From Candidatus Altimarinota bacterium (GTDB lineage Bacteria; Patescibacteriota; Gracilibacteria; BD1-5; UBA2023), in NCBI GenBank assembly GCA_028714815.1, contig JAQTLR010000004.1, forward strand, positions 62,001 through 126,000: 64,000 bases of DNA, given 5' to 3'. A program made the translations under genes and the position numbers. The notes under the pieces were generated by a model that had not been told where the DNA came from, did not search any database, and worked only from the letters and a program-made list of their open reading frames with translations. Below, in pieces: positions 18,347 to 29,118 of the stretch (positions are counted from its first letter, which is position 1; each line of letters begins with the position of its first letter).

Positions 18347-18378
18347 TATAAAATCTCCCCGCTTTTCACGAGGAGATC
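18347..18378 (-). terminator. Terminator after tRNA-Trp
   Basis: On the minus strand GATCTCC...GGGGAGAT forms a stem followed by a T-rich stretch, just past the tRNA 3' end. Confidence 0.6.
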
Positions 18379-18391
18379 TTTGATTTTTTAT

Positions 18392-18466
18392 TGGCAGATC
18401 AGCAGAGAATCGAACTCTGATCGCAGGATTTGGAGTCCTGCATTCTAACCGTTGAACTACTGATCT
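18392..18466 (-). tRNA. trnW: tRNA-Trp (anticodon CCA)
   Basis: The minus strand folds as a 75-nt tRNA with encoded 3' CCA. The acceptor stem AGATCAG/CTGATCT is a perfect 7 bp. The anticodon stem CAGGA/TCCTG encloses the loop CTCCAAA with anticodon CCA, and the T arm is AGAG-TTCGATT-CTCT. It reads only UGG, in keeping with a code where UGA is glycine rather than tryptophan. It lies downstream of tsf in the same direction, separated by a terminator. The cognate tRNA-Gly(UCA) is not in this window. Confidence 0.95.
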
Positions 18467-18470
18467 AAAT

Positions 18471-18506
18471 AAATCTTCGAAACAAGGTACCTTGTTTCGA
18501 AGATTT
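18471..18506 (-). terminator. Terminator after tsf, perfect 36-bp palindrome
   Basis: AAATCTTCGAAACAAGGT pairs perfectly with its reverse complement (18489-18506) around a GTAC centre. Confidence 0.8.
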
Positions 18507-18511
18507 TATGG

Positions 18512-19297
18512 TTATATCGAAAACTTGTAGAAGCTTATGATAGCGTCTCCGATGAAATCTTTCACTTTCTGGTCAGGATTCACGACGAATTGCTGGGTAA
18601 GAAGCGCATTTTCCTCACGGAATTTGGTCATCTTTCCGTCGATGATCTTCAGGAGGATATCGGCAGGTTTCGTCGCATTCTTCGGATCTTCTTGCATGAT
18701 AGCGAGCTGGATCTCTTTTTCTTTTGCGACTACCTCGTCAGAGATGTCGGTTGGAGCGAGAACCTGTGGCTGTGTCGCAACGACGTGCATAGCGACCTGC
18801 TTCAGGGCTTCTGCGTCAGAACCGGCCTTCGCAACGATGAGGGCACCATTCTTGAAGTTGGAGTGGACGTAGCTCGCGAGAACTGGACCGGAAATCTTGG
18901 TGAGCGTCTTGATGACGATGTTTTCTCCGACCTTGAGGGTATATTCGGAAGCTTTGAGTTCTTCGGCGATAGCGAGGGCTGCCTCATCGGAATCGGCAGT
19001 CTTCCGGATTTCGATGAACTTGGAAATCATCTCTTCGAACGTCTCGTTTCGTGAAACGAAATCCGTCTCGCATCCGATTACCGCCACATAGGCGTCGGAT
19101 CCTTCGATGACGATCTTGATCTTCCCTTCTCCTGTCTCGTTTCCAGCGCGTTTTGCCGCTTTTGCGAGACCCTTCTTCCGGAGCACGTCGATCGCTGCAT
19201 CCATATCACCGTTGGTTTCAACGAGCGCATTCTTACAGTCGGACATTCCTACTCCGGTTCTTTCACGGAGCTCTTTTATGAGTTGAGCGGTTACCAT
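18512..19297 (-). CDS. tsf: Elongation factor Ts
   Basis: The 261-aa protein begins with the UBA-like domain (VTAQLIKELRERTGVGMSDCKNAL) and has the EF-Tu-contacting signature (VGCETDFVSR variant IGCETDFVSRNETF, about residues 75-88) and the dimerisation core. It recycles EF-Tu-GDP to EF-Tu-GTP. The order rpsB, small membrane gene, tsf on one strand keeps the usual rpsB-tsf pairing with one gene inserted between them. No TGA codons. Confidence 0.96.
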   Translation of the reverse strand: MVTAQLIKELRERTGVGMSDCKNALVETNGDMDAAIDVLRKKGLAKAAKRAGNETGEGKIKIVIEGSDAYVAVIGCETDFVSRNETFEEMISKFIEIRKTADSDEAALAIAEELKASEYTLKVGENIVIKTLTKISGPVLASYVHSNFKNGALIVAKAGSDAEALKQVAMHVVATQPQVLAPTDISDEVVAKEKEIQLAIMQEDPKNATKPADILLKIIDGKMTKFREENALLTQQFVVNPDQKVKDFIGDAIISFYKFSI

Positions 19298-19365
19298 AAT
19301 ATTTTTAGATTAATGATTAAAATCTTTCATTCCCCCTCCGAGAAGGAGTGGGAATAGGGGATGTT

Positions 19366-19689
19366 TTATATTCTTTCTACGATCGCATCTATGAATCTGT
19401 ACGAGAACATCTCTCCATCATAGGCTTTCCATCCGGCGAACCCTGCAAGTCAGAGGTAGATGAGGGTCAGGGTCCCAAGGAACCAGAAGAAGGAAAGGAG
19501 TACGGCGATGCAGTAGAGTCCGAATATCACTCCGCCACGTTTGGTGTGGAAAGAAATGAAATCGGATCGTTTTTTCATCAGGAAGGGGATTGCAAAGCCG
19601 AACGGCATATAGCAAAGCACTCCGAGAACCCGGTCCTCCTTGCTCGGTCCTGCATTCTCCTCATAGATGATATCTTCTGGAGTGATCAT
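19366..19689 (-). CDS. Small membrane protein, DUF4870/Tic20-like
   Basis: The 107-aa protein lies between rpsB and tsf. Predicted membrane segments are about 21-40 (VLGVLCYMPFGFAIPFLM) and two near 52-90; the pattern KRSDFISFHTKRGG resembles the F.H..Q/R motif of DUF4870 proteins. TGA 19450 is Gly within LIYLGLAGFAGWKAYDGE, recovering the last third. Function unknown; perhaps cotranscribed with the two translation genes (19 nt after rpsB, 68 nt before tsf). Confidence 0.75.
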
Positions 19690-19708
19690 AGCGGTATCTT
19701 ATGAAGAA

Positions 19709-20473
19709 TTATTCTGCTTCAGAAGAAGTATCTACTTCAGTTCCAGCTTTCGGAGCGAGTTTTTCTGTTCTTCCCATAGCACCACCTTCCGTTTTCTTTG
19801 CGCGCTTAACAGCGGATTTGAGATAATCGAGAACGAATTTTATGGACTTGATGGAATTTACATTACAAGGGATGAAATCGGTACAATGGTCGATATCACC
19901 AGTGGAACCAAGGAGCGTATAGCTCGGGATCTTGAGGGTTTTTGCCTCTTCGAGAGCGAGCGATTCGTAGTGTCCGTCAACCACGATAAGAACATCAGGA
20001 GTTTTCTTGATATCCTTGATACCTTCATATGCTTTTCGAAGCTTTTCAAGCTCTTTGAGTTTCGAAGCTTTCTCTTTTTTGGTCAGCATCTCAAGAGCCC
20101 CAGTTTCCAGATCCTTTTCGATCTGATTATAGGCAGCGATCCGTTTTTTGATAGTCGGGAAGTTGGTCAAGAGTCCAGGAACCCACTTGGTGTTGATATA
20201 GTAGTTTCCAGTTTCTTCAGCGACAGCCCTGATAGCATCGCGAGCCTGAAGTTTCGTTCCGACAAAAAGAACTACTTTCCCTTTGGAGGTAGCATCCTCA
20301 AGGGCTTTTTTCACTTCGGTGATACGAGCCTCTGTTTTATAGAGATCGAATACATGGATATTGTTCTGGATCCCGTAAATATAGTCGCGCATCTTTGCTG
20401 ACCAGAATTGTCTTTTATGTCCGATATGCACGGCATGGTCGAGCATATCCTTGATAAGGGCAGTGTTTGCCAT
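19709..20473 (-). CDS. rpsB: 30S ribosomal protein uS2
   Basis: The 254-aa protein matches uS2: HIGHKRQFWSAKMRDYIYGIQNNIHVFDLYKT at the N-terminus, the coiled-coil insert (KKEKASKLKELEKLRKAYEGIKDIKKTPDVLIVVD) and SIKFVLDYLKSAVKRAKK near the end. The start at 20473 (MANTALIKDMLDHAVHIGHK) is chosen over the upstream in-frame codon because uS2 proteins begin just before this motif. The last 30 residues are a Glu/Ala/Thr tail. A 14-bp direct repeat lies in its leader. Confidence 0.96.
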   Translation of the reverse strand: MANTALIKDMLDHAVHIGHKRQFWSAKMRDYIYGIQNNIHVFDLYKTEARITEVKKALEDATSKGKVVLFVGTKLQARDAIRAVAEETGNYYINTKWVPGLLTNFPTIKKRIAAYNQIEKDLETGALEMLTKKEKASKLKELEKLRKAYEGIKDIKKTPDVLIVVDGHYESLALEEAKTLKIPSYTLLGSTGDIDHCTDFIPCNVNSIKSIKFVLDYLKSAVKRAKKTEGGAMGRTEKLAPKAGTEVDTSSEAE

Positions 20474-20492
20474 AGGGTAAAAAAAGTGAAAA

Positions 20493-20552
20493 AATAGCGG
20501 TAGCGAACCTAAAAATGTTATCGATGACCACAATCATCAATAGCGGTAGCGA
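20493..20552 (-). promoter_or_regulatory. 14-bp direct repeat in the rpsB leader
   Basis: AATAGCGGTAGCGA occurs at 20493-20506 and 20539-20552 (46 bp apart), upstream of rpsB. It could be a regulator site or an RNA element; no known r-protein leader structure is recognised. Confidence 0.45.
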
Positions 20553-20633
20553 TCCTTAAATAGATTTTCTTAGGGCGGTATATAAGACTCTGATGCGAGC
20601 CCAGGAAATAGCGCCGTTCTTCATAAGAAAATC

Positions 20634-20660
20634 CCGGTTTTTTCATTTTCCGAAAAAACC
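20634..20660 (-). terminator. Terminator after the 33-aa peptide gene
   Basis: Stem CGGTTTTTT / AAAAAACCG with an 8-nt loop. Confidence 0.6.
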
Positions 20661-20696
20661 GAGGTTATTATATGGAAAAAAACCAAAAAGCAATTT

Positions 20697-20798
20697 TTAT
20701 TTCTGTAAAATATACATGATCGGGGTTGCTATGAATGAGGCAACGATGCCGATAACGATAATGAGCGCTACGATTTTTACGGAAGTGTTCTTTTTCAT
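20697..20798 (-). CDS. 33-aa single-span membrane peptide
   Basis: MKKNTSVKIV...ILQK from ATG 20798 to TAA 20697. A basic N-terminus precedes one hydrophobic helix (VALIIVIGIVASFIATPIMYIL), and a terminator follows the stop. The compact gene-terminator layout supports a real small protein, possibly a subunit or modulator of a membrane complex. It lies 54 nt past the stop of the large envelope gene at 20852-23524, in the same direction. Confidence 0.6.
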   Translation of the reverse strand: MKKNTSVKIVALIIVIGIVASFIATPIMYILQK

Positions 20799-20851
20799 AA
20801 GGAGTGTGGAATAAATAGTATAAAAATATCTTTGATGATAGAGAGGGTTCT

Positions 20852-23524
20852 TTATGGTGTCGGGAATTTCGGAATGAAGGGGACATTGTCGAGAAGCACT
20901 TTCTTTCCGGTGAGATCCACGATAATGGATTGCTGGTTGCTATAGGACGATTGTATAGCATCCAAGTAGTAGCCCATATCTTTCAAAGCATCGGGGAGAG
21001 AGAGAAGCGATATGCGCGCAGGGAATATCTCGATAGGAGTTCCTCCTAGTTCGTATGATCAAGCGACGCTGCCATTTTTTATCTTGAGCGAGAGCTTCGA
21101 GAAACTGTGTCGGTTGAAGATATATTTACCGCTCAGTTCTACAGAGTAGGTATTTCCTCCTCCTGCAAATGCCTTATTGATATCGTTCAGTTCGATGACA
21201 TAGTTTCCTTCACTGATAGAGGCATTGATATTTTTGAATCCGATAGGAAGAAAGTCTGCAATATTTTTGAAGTCTTTATCCAGAAGCTCTTTTTGTATGA
21301 AAAGTTGGATTTCCGGTGAGGCAGCCGGGAGATCCGTAGCCGGAGCTGTTGTCTCGGTTCCGGTGCTCGGTAGAGCTCCCGTATCTCCTTTCAGGAAGGT
21401 GGTTTCGAAGAAATTCCTGAAATCGTATTTGTATTGAAGGGCTGGATCATCGGATGAGACGGATAATTCCTTGAGTTGTTCTTCCTTTTGGTCGAGGGGT
21501 ATGGTGATATTCGGAAAAGTATGTTTCTTTCAGAAGGTATCGGTATAAGAGATATCGGCAAGGATATGATTTTGCTCCCAGAGTTTGAAAGAAAAAGCGC
21601 TCCCCAATATATTTACCTGTATTTCGTAAAATCCATCCTTCTGAAAATCGTTTATCACCCGAAGGCTGGAGATATCCAGATTATTGAATTTTTTCAGATA
21701 CGCCCCCAGGATCTCTGTACTCATTTCAGTTCCCTTATCTACAAGGATCCCCTTTGCCGATCTATTACTGTCATTGAGGTGGAAATCATTCAGATAACCT
21801 GGATAATTACTAAACATGGATGTGAGGATATCGAATGACTTGAGGGTGTTTTTCAGTAAGGTATAGCTATCGATGATCTGGGAATTCGATTGGAGCGAAC
21901 CATTCGAATAGAGCATGTCCTTCTTGTTCTCGATATCTTTTTTCGCTGCATCAGTAACCTTTGCGAAAGTATCTACGAAACTTTGTTCCAGATTGGTATT
22001 CTCTCCTTCTATATATTCCTTTTTAAGAAGCAATCCCTCAGGTGTTTTATCGGTAAAAGTGGTGGAAAATACGTTGTAGAGTTTTGTAAAGATCTTCGTA
22101 TAATTATAGAAAGTCGTGGAGATGATACTTGTGAGTTTCGATCCGTCGGACTTCTTGTCCATATAGTAGTCATCGGTTATCTGGAATAAGTGGGAGACTA
22201 TATTCATAGTATCTTCATTCGGGATAACGGGACCAGTGGAAAGATACTGTGTGACGAAAAAAGTGAAAGGAAGGAATTCATCTTTCGTAAGGACTTTATT
22301 ATCAAGAATTTTCTGGAGGATGTCTTCGAAAGAATTATTGAGATCTTTTTGGCTTAGTGGAAGGAAATAGTACACAGAAAAAAGGTCGGAAAGGTGCGTA
22401 TAATATTCTCCTTGTTTCGTTTGTGTATTGTTCGTTATGATTTTTTCCGTTTCAGTGAGAAGGGGTGATTCCTGTCATGAGAAATCGAAGAGATTGTCCT
22501 TGCTTGCAAAATGGGAAAAAGCAGTGACGTAATAGTATTCTCTCAGTATGGAAATCCCATCAGCGTACACTTTCGGACTCAGGTCTTTCATTTCGGAAAG
22601 GATGGCATATATTTCTGTTTTATAGAATGTTTTCTTCGGATTAATGAGGAATCATTTTATATTGCCGACAAGACTGTTTTTGAGCAGTATCTCTTTTTTT
22701 GAACCGTTTATCAAGAGGCTATTCGACGTATTGAAAAAAGAAGAATCCTGCAATTGTTTACTATCCTGTTCATGAAGGGAAATGGAGAGTTTCGTGAAGG
22801 CGTTGATCCTATCGGTGATATCCTTTTGCGTTTCTGTAAGGAAAAGATCGTCTTTTTCCGCATCGTTTCATGAAAACAGCATTTTCCGATCCCCCTCCGT
22901 TTTTATATCCAGATAACGGATGGAATCGATAATGGAAATACGAAGGATATCAGCTTCCTTGAGTTCAAGGGTATTTTTCGGATCATGTCTGAACAACAGA
23001 GATGGGAAGAGGGTAAAATGGGCGACTGTGGACCGTTCCTCTCCGGTAACCAATCTGATATCGAGAAAGGTGTCAAAGGAGAATATTTTCGTTTGTTGCT
23101 GAGTCGTATCTATGATAAATCCCCCTCGCCCCTTCGGAACGAGAGTCATATCGTTTAAATGGAATTCGTACTTCTCCAGACCTGTCTGTATATTACAGAC
23201 AAAGAGACCTGATCCGAAAGTGATGATATTCACCCCTCCTTTTTTTTCGTGAGTGAGAGGTTTCCTGTCTGTGGATCTATAATAGATGTTATCGATGGGG
23301 GAGAATCGACGGAGGTAGGAGGTATCCGCTCGGTTTTCCGATCCGGTAAGGCTTGTTTCTATGAATTTCTTTTCATCCGTGTTCCAGGTGTATGGCTTCT
23401 CTCATTCGCTGAAATCGATATTGGCAGCATCCTCTTTCCCTCAGGAGTTTTCTCTTGAAAAAGAGAGAAGGATCAATACTCCGGATCACACCAGAACAGT
23501 AAGGATGAATATGAGTTTTTTCAT
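20852..23524 (-). CDS. Large anchored extracytoplasmic protein of unknown function
   Basis: The 890-aa protein is whole only when eight TGA codons (23486, 23441, 23402, 22868, 22652, 22475, 21530, 21059) are Gly. It starts with MKKLIFILTVLVGSG and a single hydrophobic helix (about 3-22). A beta-rich segment (about 98-225; GGVNIITFGSGLFVCNIQTG, LVPKGRGGFII, FDTFLDIRLVTGEE) resembles FecR-like domains. A long helical middle (about 230-700) and a C-terminal beta domain with a Pro/Thr/Ala-rich linker (about 730-760) follow. It belongs to the same-strand envelope block with the PBP and LCP genes, 34 nt after the PBP stop. The FecR likeness is tentative. Confidence 0.8.
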
Positions 23525-23558
23525 AAAAAGGAAAATGAATTTTAGTATGATATTGGCT

Positions 23559-26500
23559 CTATCTTGCTATGACTTCAAATGGAAACGATTTCCTTGTTTT
23601 TTTCATCTTTGCGTCCACTGTTTCGATTTCCGCGGTATGCGCCCCGACAAGAATATCCGTATTCTCATTGATCGCAACGCTTTGCTCCAGATCCGTCGGG
23701 AGGATCTTCGCAAGTTTCCCGTCTATATAGAGATTTACACTGGTAATCTCGTCTTGACCGGGAGTGATGGTGAATCGGAGGTTGAAATATTGATCTCCAT
23801 AGATTCTCGTAGCAGCACTATCTTTGAGCGGACTCACGATAGTGATGGTGCTGACTGGATTCCTGTCTTCGAAAGTCACTTTGGTGGTATATGTTCCGGA
23901 GTATCCGTATTTATCGATGGCACGGAAAACAAGCGTGTGCTCTCCTCGGAAATCTTCTCAGAAATCTATGGCAGGAACCTTGTAGATACCGCTTGAATCC
24001 ATTTCTGAGATGGGAAATTTCTGGAAGAGCGTACCATCCTTCAGTATCTCAAGCCTTACTATGGTATTATCCGAAACATATCTGATCTCAAATGGGTATT
24101 TGGCAAGAGGATAGGTTCATCCATCCTTGAACGATGCGGAAACCGTGATATTGGAAAGCTCGGCGTTCGGACGTACGCATATCTCATTGCTCACTTCGCT
24201 TAGGATATTCTCCGTACCGGAGAAGTATGCTGTTCCAGCCTCGGACTTGAGCCAGCCGGAAATGGATGAAAGCCAGGCTTTGTCATATCCGTCAATGATC
24301 GGGTTCAGATTCGTTGCAAGGAAGCCTTTCTTGATGGCTTCCGGTGGAGTGTTTCCCGTCACTTTTCCATTACAGAGGCTATCTACTTCTACGGGATCGA
24401 AAGATCCTTCGTACTCTGTCGGTTTTACCGCAAAGATGGAAGTCGTTTTGAGTTTGTCCGGAGTCGAGCTGCTTGCAAGCCTTCCGGAGATTTGGCTGAT
24501 GGTTGCAGAGAAAACGCTGTCCGGTTTCTGGAAGGTTTCTTTCGGGAGATTCTTATGGGCCGCTTCCATGAAATCGTGCCAGATGGGAGCTGCACAATTG
24601 AGTCCGTCACAATTCCCTTTCGTCTCCGAGCCATCCACATTCCCTGCCCAAACAACCGTCGTGATCTGGGGAGTGTATCCAGCGGTCCAAAGGTCACGGG
24701 GGAGGATCTGTTTCTTTTTCCCTTTGGTCACATCCTTGTTGGATGTTCCGGTTTTGGCGGCAACGACCCGATCTTTCATCGTGAGGACATTGTTCCAGAA
24801 ATCGCTTGGACGGCTGGAGGCATCCGAGAGGATGGTGCTGATGATGTATGCTGCCGCATCGGAAACCACGTATTTTCCGGGATTATCGGTATATTGTTCG
24901 ATGAGATTCCCTTTCTTGTCCGTGATTTTCAGGATAGGGTTGATCTCCTTCTTGTATCCGCCATTCGCGAATACGCTGTATGCCTGCATGAGTTCGATGG
25001 GTTTCAATTCTCCTGTTCCGATAGCAAGAGGTGCTCCGTATGTCCCATCTTTATTCAAGGAGGTGATGCCTAGGGCTTCTGCAAAATCCACGACGCTCGC
25101 TTCCCCTCCGGCGAGGTAGAACATCTTGATGGCCGGGATATTTCGGGAGTAGTCGAGCGCCTTTTTGACAGTCATTTTCCCGAGAAAATGCTCATCGTAG
25201 TTGTTCGGCTCCCAATCTCCGAACTTCGTCTTGAGATCGAAGATGGGAGTATCCGGTCCGATAGGATTCTTGGAAATAGCGAGGGTATAGACAAGGGGTT
25301 TGAATGAAGATCCCGGCTGACGTTTGGAGGTGATGATGTTTACGTTCCCATCCTCATCATTGTTAAAATAATCCGCTCCGCCTACCATGGCGAGAATCTG
25401 TCCGGTTTTATTGTCCATGCTCACGAGCGCTGCAGAATTCGCTCCATATTTGGATACATTGATCTTCACTTGTTTTTTCACAAGCTCTTCCGCTTTATCT
25501 TGGAGAACCGGGTCGATCGTCGTATAAATCTTGAGGCCCCCCTGCGACTCGAAATCTTTTCCATACTTATTCTCCAGATAGTCCTTTATATAGAACACGA
25601 AATGCGGATATTTGATATTATCCTGATAGGCATGGAACTGGAAATCGAGACCGCCGATGAAAGCATCCCGGTATTCGGTCGGTGTGATCTTCATATCTTC
25701 GAACATACGTCCGAGGACGAAGTCCTTGCGTCCGGTATTGTATTCGAGGACCATCATTTTCTTTTCTGTAGGGGAAATGGTTCCGGATGCGCTTTTCGTT
25801 TCTAGAGCACCACTTCCGGAATCCGCCACCGGCCCTTCTATCTTTATGTTATTGAGAAAAGTGAGCAGATCGTTGTAGTCGAGGGTCATGCACCCGTCGC
25901 TATCTATGGAATAGGATTTCTTGAGATATTCCTGTTTCACGTTGCAGATGCTCACTTTCGTCTGAGTGAGAGGCTTGAACTCGAGTCCGACGAAGAATTT
26001 CTTGAATTTCTCTATCAGATCCCTGTATTGCGCACCCTTTTCGTTCATATCGAGCTGGATGAGATCCTTGGAATTGTCGACCTCGTGTACGGAAAAATAC
26101 CCCATCAGACGATCGCGGTGGGAATAGGGGGAATAATAGGAAGAACCCTTCGGAAGAGAAGCGAGGATCGAACTTCCGAGCACCCCTACGTCTTTGGAGG
26201 GTTTATTGAAATACGTTTTGGATGCCTCCTCTACTCCATAAGTATTATTTCCGAAGCTGATCTTGTTCAAATAGAGTTCGAGAATTTTTTCCTTGGAATA
26301 CTTATTATTGAGTTCGTAAGAAAGATAGATCTCTTTCACTTTACGGTCCGTGCTCCGTTCGGAAGTGAAGAACATGTTTTTGATGAGTTGCTGGCTGATA
26401 GTCGAAGTTCCCTGAACTTTGTCGGTTTTTCCGATGATATAATTGAATCCGGCACGTATGAGACCGCGGAAATCGATTCCAGGATTCTCGAAGAATGTCT

Positions 26501-26813
26501 TGTCTTCCGCACTAATGATAGCATCGCGCATATGTCCAGAAATCTGGTCATAGGGCACGTAGGTGCGTTTCTCTTCATTATAGAGATTATAAAGCTCCCC
26601 GCCATTACGGTCGTAGATGACGCTGCTTTCTGGCAGGACATCGTTCTCGATCTTAGAGATATCGGGAACATTATAGAGGTAGTATATTGCAAGAGCTATC
26701 GCAGAAAACGAACCAAGAAAAAACACGAGCAATGTCGCATAGAGGGCTATATATTTTCCGCTTCATTTTTTCTTGTTTTTTGTTTCTAGATAGGCCTTTT
26801 TAATGGCTGACAT
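23559..26813 (-). CDS. Class A penicillin-binding protein (GT51 + transpeptidase) with Ig-like C-terminal domains
   Basis: The 1084-aa bifunctional peptidoglycan synthase has a basic cytoplasmic tail, one TM helix (about 24-48), a GT51 domain with EDKTFFENPGID and GTSTISQQLIKN motifs, a long insert, then the transpeptidase with SxxK motif (SSFK in KRQPGSSFKPLVYT), SRN and KTGTS. Two Ig-like/BiPBP_C-type domains end it. TGA 26763, 24117 and 23958 are Gly; the first restores the true N-terminus (ATG 26813, MSAIKKAYLETKNKKKG) and the others restore the last 190 residues. It polymerises and cross-links glycan strands, and likely works with the LCP enzyme upstream. Confidence 0.93.
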
Positions 26814-26909
26814 CTTGATTTTCTCTCTTTTAAACTCCGGCATAGGTATAATTGTGGCATGATATAATACTGTCGAGTATATCTGGAAACGGATTTTTTT
26901 CAAGGAGAT

Positions 26910-28376
26910 TTATTCCCCGGTCACCATCTTGTAGTCTTTCCCGAGCACGACCTCGATTTTCGGACTTGGGGTCTTGGAATACTTGTTCACAGGAACGGTT
27001 TTTTGTGGTGCGAAGAGGAAGAGCGAGAGGGCTTCGAGGGTTTTGGAGGTCGGAGGGATTCAGGTTCTATTCGTTTCATCCCAGGTGGCGAACACCTGGG
27101 TTTTATCATATGGATCCTTGGTGCTGCCGATAGAGTCTTTATCCGGGATATTGAAGCCGAATTTTTTGAGATAGAGGGCGATCTTGTTCGCAATCCCGGA
27201 GGTTTTGGTCGAATTTATGATGCTGATTTCCTGGTTTTCCAGAAACATCTCCGGATAATTGAAGACGATATTGGCAAACTTGGAGGTATCGGCGTAGGAA
27301 TCGAGATGAGCAGGAGTGGCTCCATCCGGAAGGAGGACGGAAGCTCCGCCGAAGAGATCACGCATGGGGGTATAGAGAAATCCTCCGCGTTGGCAGTAGG
27401 CGAGTCCTTGGAAACAGGAATCATTCAGATTGAAAGCGAGTATATTATCCGTAGGGATATCCTTCCCGAAGAGAGCAAGGGAGGCGAGTTGCCCCATGGA
27501 AAGATCGGTTTTCACATGGGAGACGACCGCATAGTAGAGGGATTTGATCTTGGTCGGATTCGTGAGGATATCGAGCGAGAAGAGTTTTTCCTTCACGGCT
27601 TTTATGACGAGCTGCTGACGATGGGATCGATCGAAATCGCTCGTCGAATGACGGCTTCGTGCGTATTTAAGGGCAGTCGCACCATCCAGGATCTGACGGC
27701 CTTTTTTTATGGAGAAGGTGGTATAGGGGAGGTCTTCTCCTGACGGATATTGATTGTCCACGAGATCCTCCTCGACATTCACTTCGATACCTCCGAGAAG
27801 GTCCACGAACTTGGTGAATCCATCGAAATCGATGTTCAGATAATGGTCCATCTTTTCTCCGGTGATTTCCCGGAGTTTGTCTCCAAGGTCTCCCATGGCC
27901 TGTGCCTGAGATTCTTTCGCATGGATTCCACGCATGTAGATCTCATTGATCTTTCCACGTCCTCCAAGAGGGTAATCGACATAGAGATCACGGGGAATGG
28001 AGAGAAGCGATATGGTCTTGCTCTCCGGGTGAAGCGAAGCGAAAAGGATGGTATCGGTCAGGGAAGCTCCTTCATGGTCTCCGCCACCGATTCCGGTTAT
28101 GACTATATTGATCTTATTCTGTTCCGATCCGCCGACTGTTTGAAAGAGGTCGTTTTTGTTCGGGAAAGGAAGGGAGAAATTGAAGTGGAACACGGGAAGC
28201 CGGGTAAATGTCGCAAACGAAACAGCGGCCACTCAAGAAATTCCGAGAAATCCGAGCAGTAGTCCAGAGATGAGATTCCGTTTCTTTATGGCAAAATAAT
28301 GGTTCTTGAAGGAAGCGAGGGGGGAAACGACATTATTTGGTTCAGTTGGGGGGAGTTTGGTTTTCTTGAATGACAC
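26910..28376 (-). CDS. LytR-CpsA-Psr family phosphotransferase
   Basis: The 488-aa product has a cytoplasmic N-terminus, a TM helix (about 37-60: LISGLLLGFLGISG), the LCP catalytic domain (D.L....P....LLSIPRDLYVDYP, GGR.KINEIY, YLNIDFDGFTKFVDLLGGIEV, R.RH..SDFDRSHRQQ with its conserved arginines) and a C-terminal LytR_C domain (EISIINSTKTSGIANKIALYLKKFG). TGA 28233 and 27060 are Gly. No ATG exists in frame after the preceding TAA at 28545; GTG 28376 is chosen because it lies about 48 nt after the predicted transcription start. LCP enzymes attach glycopolymers to peptidoglycan. Confidence 0.88.
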
Positions 28377-28430
28377 GGGATGAAAAAGATTATGGATTAT
28401 AAATCGCAGAGCACGATTTTTATTGGGCGA

Positions 28431-28458
28431 AGTATATGTTTTTGCTCGCAAAAATCAA
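28431..28458 (-). promoter_or_regulatory. Promoter of the LCP gene
   Basis: On the minus strand TTGATT (28458-28453), 16-bp spacer, TATACT (28436-28431). TTTTTGC-TC-GCAAAAA palindromes lie at 28438-28453 and 28469-28484. Confidence 0.5.
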
Positions 28459-28481
28459 ACAGGATTTTTTGCTCGCAAAAA

Positions 28482-28511
28482 TAGGTATCCTCCAAAGGGT
28501 GAATACCTATA
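28482..28511 (-). terminator. Terminator after the 163-aa gene
   Basis: ATAGGTAT...ATACCTAT stem followed by TTTTT on the minus strand. Confidence 0.65.
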
Positions 28512-28543
28512 TCTGTAAACGAGTGCAGTATTTTATTGGAATA

Positions 28544-29035
28544 TTAGTGGATGGTGTTGTTGATCGTGGTATTGTAGTAGGGGCTTGAGAGGATATTTTG
28601 TGCATTCTTCGTGATCTCCTCGTATTCTTTTCTCGGAAGAAATGCCGAAACATAGCGACCGTCGCGGAACGCGAGAATATTGTCGAAACGTATGACACGG
28701 ACAGTGGTATCGGAAAAGTTTTCTTGATCGAAGGACCGAATATGATCTTTCTTATATATTCCTTTGAGCGAGTAGCTTCTTCCCATATAGGAAATTTTGA
28801 GGATGAAATTATTTTCACCGATTTCGCTTTCCTTAGGATGAAAAGCGATTTTATTCGAGGTAATCGCGTGGATACGGTCAGCAATCCTCGCTCCGCGAGA
28901 GGGGGTCGTATCGGTATCGAGATTGAGGGATAGTTGACCATCGGATAGATCGGACACCCTTCGTGTTCCGTAGGATAACATGGAATAGAAGATAGGATAT
29001 AAGAGGATTGTATACATTTTGGAATATTTTATCAT
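28544..29035 (-). CDS. Small probably exported protein of unknown function
   Basis: The 163-aa ORF starts MIKYSKMYTILLYPIFYSMLSYG, which looks like a signal peptide; an ATG at 29017 is an alternative start. The rest appears beta-rich with basic patches (ILKISYMGRSYSLKGIYKK; VRVIRFDNILAFRDGRYVSAFLPRKEY). No family is recognised. It is divergent from the TIM-barrel gene at 29119 and has its own terminator. Confidence 0.6.
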   Translation of the reverse strand: MIKYSKMYTILLYPIFYSMLSYGTRRVSDLSDGQLSLNLDTDTTPSRGARIADRIHAITSNKIAFHPKESEIGENNFILKISYMGRSYSLKGIYKKDHIRSFDQENFSDTTVRVIRFDNILAFRDGRYVSAFLPRKEYEEITKNAQNILSSPYYNTTINNTIH

Positions 29036-29057
29036 GAAAGTCAAGTGAATATTTTAT

Positions 29058-29086
29058 TTGCTTCTTTCGCTTTTTTGTGCTATACT
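29058..29086 (+). promoter_or_regulatory. Promoter of the TIM-barrel gene
   Basis: TTGCTT (29058-29063), 17-bp spacer, TATACT (29081-29086); leader about 26 nt to ATG 29119. Confidence 0.6.
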
Positions 29087-29118
29087 GACCGGGTTATATT
29101 CGATACCCACCTTCTTCT

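Noticed and set aside
18170-18448. 92-codon ORF on the plus strand
   Set aside because: It runs through two hairpins and into tRNA-Trp on the other strand and has no family features.
28449-28451. TTG as start of the LCP gene
   Set aside because: It lies upstream of the predicted transcription start; GTG 28376 fits better, though still uncertain.
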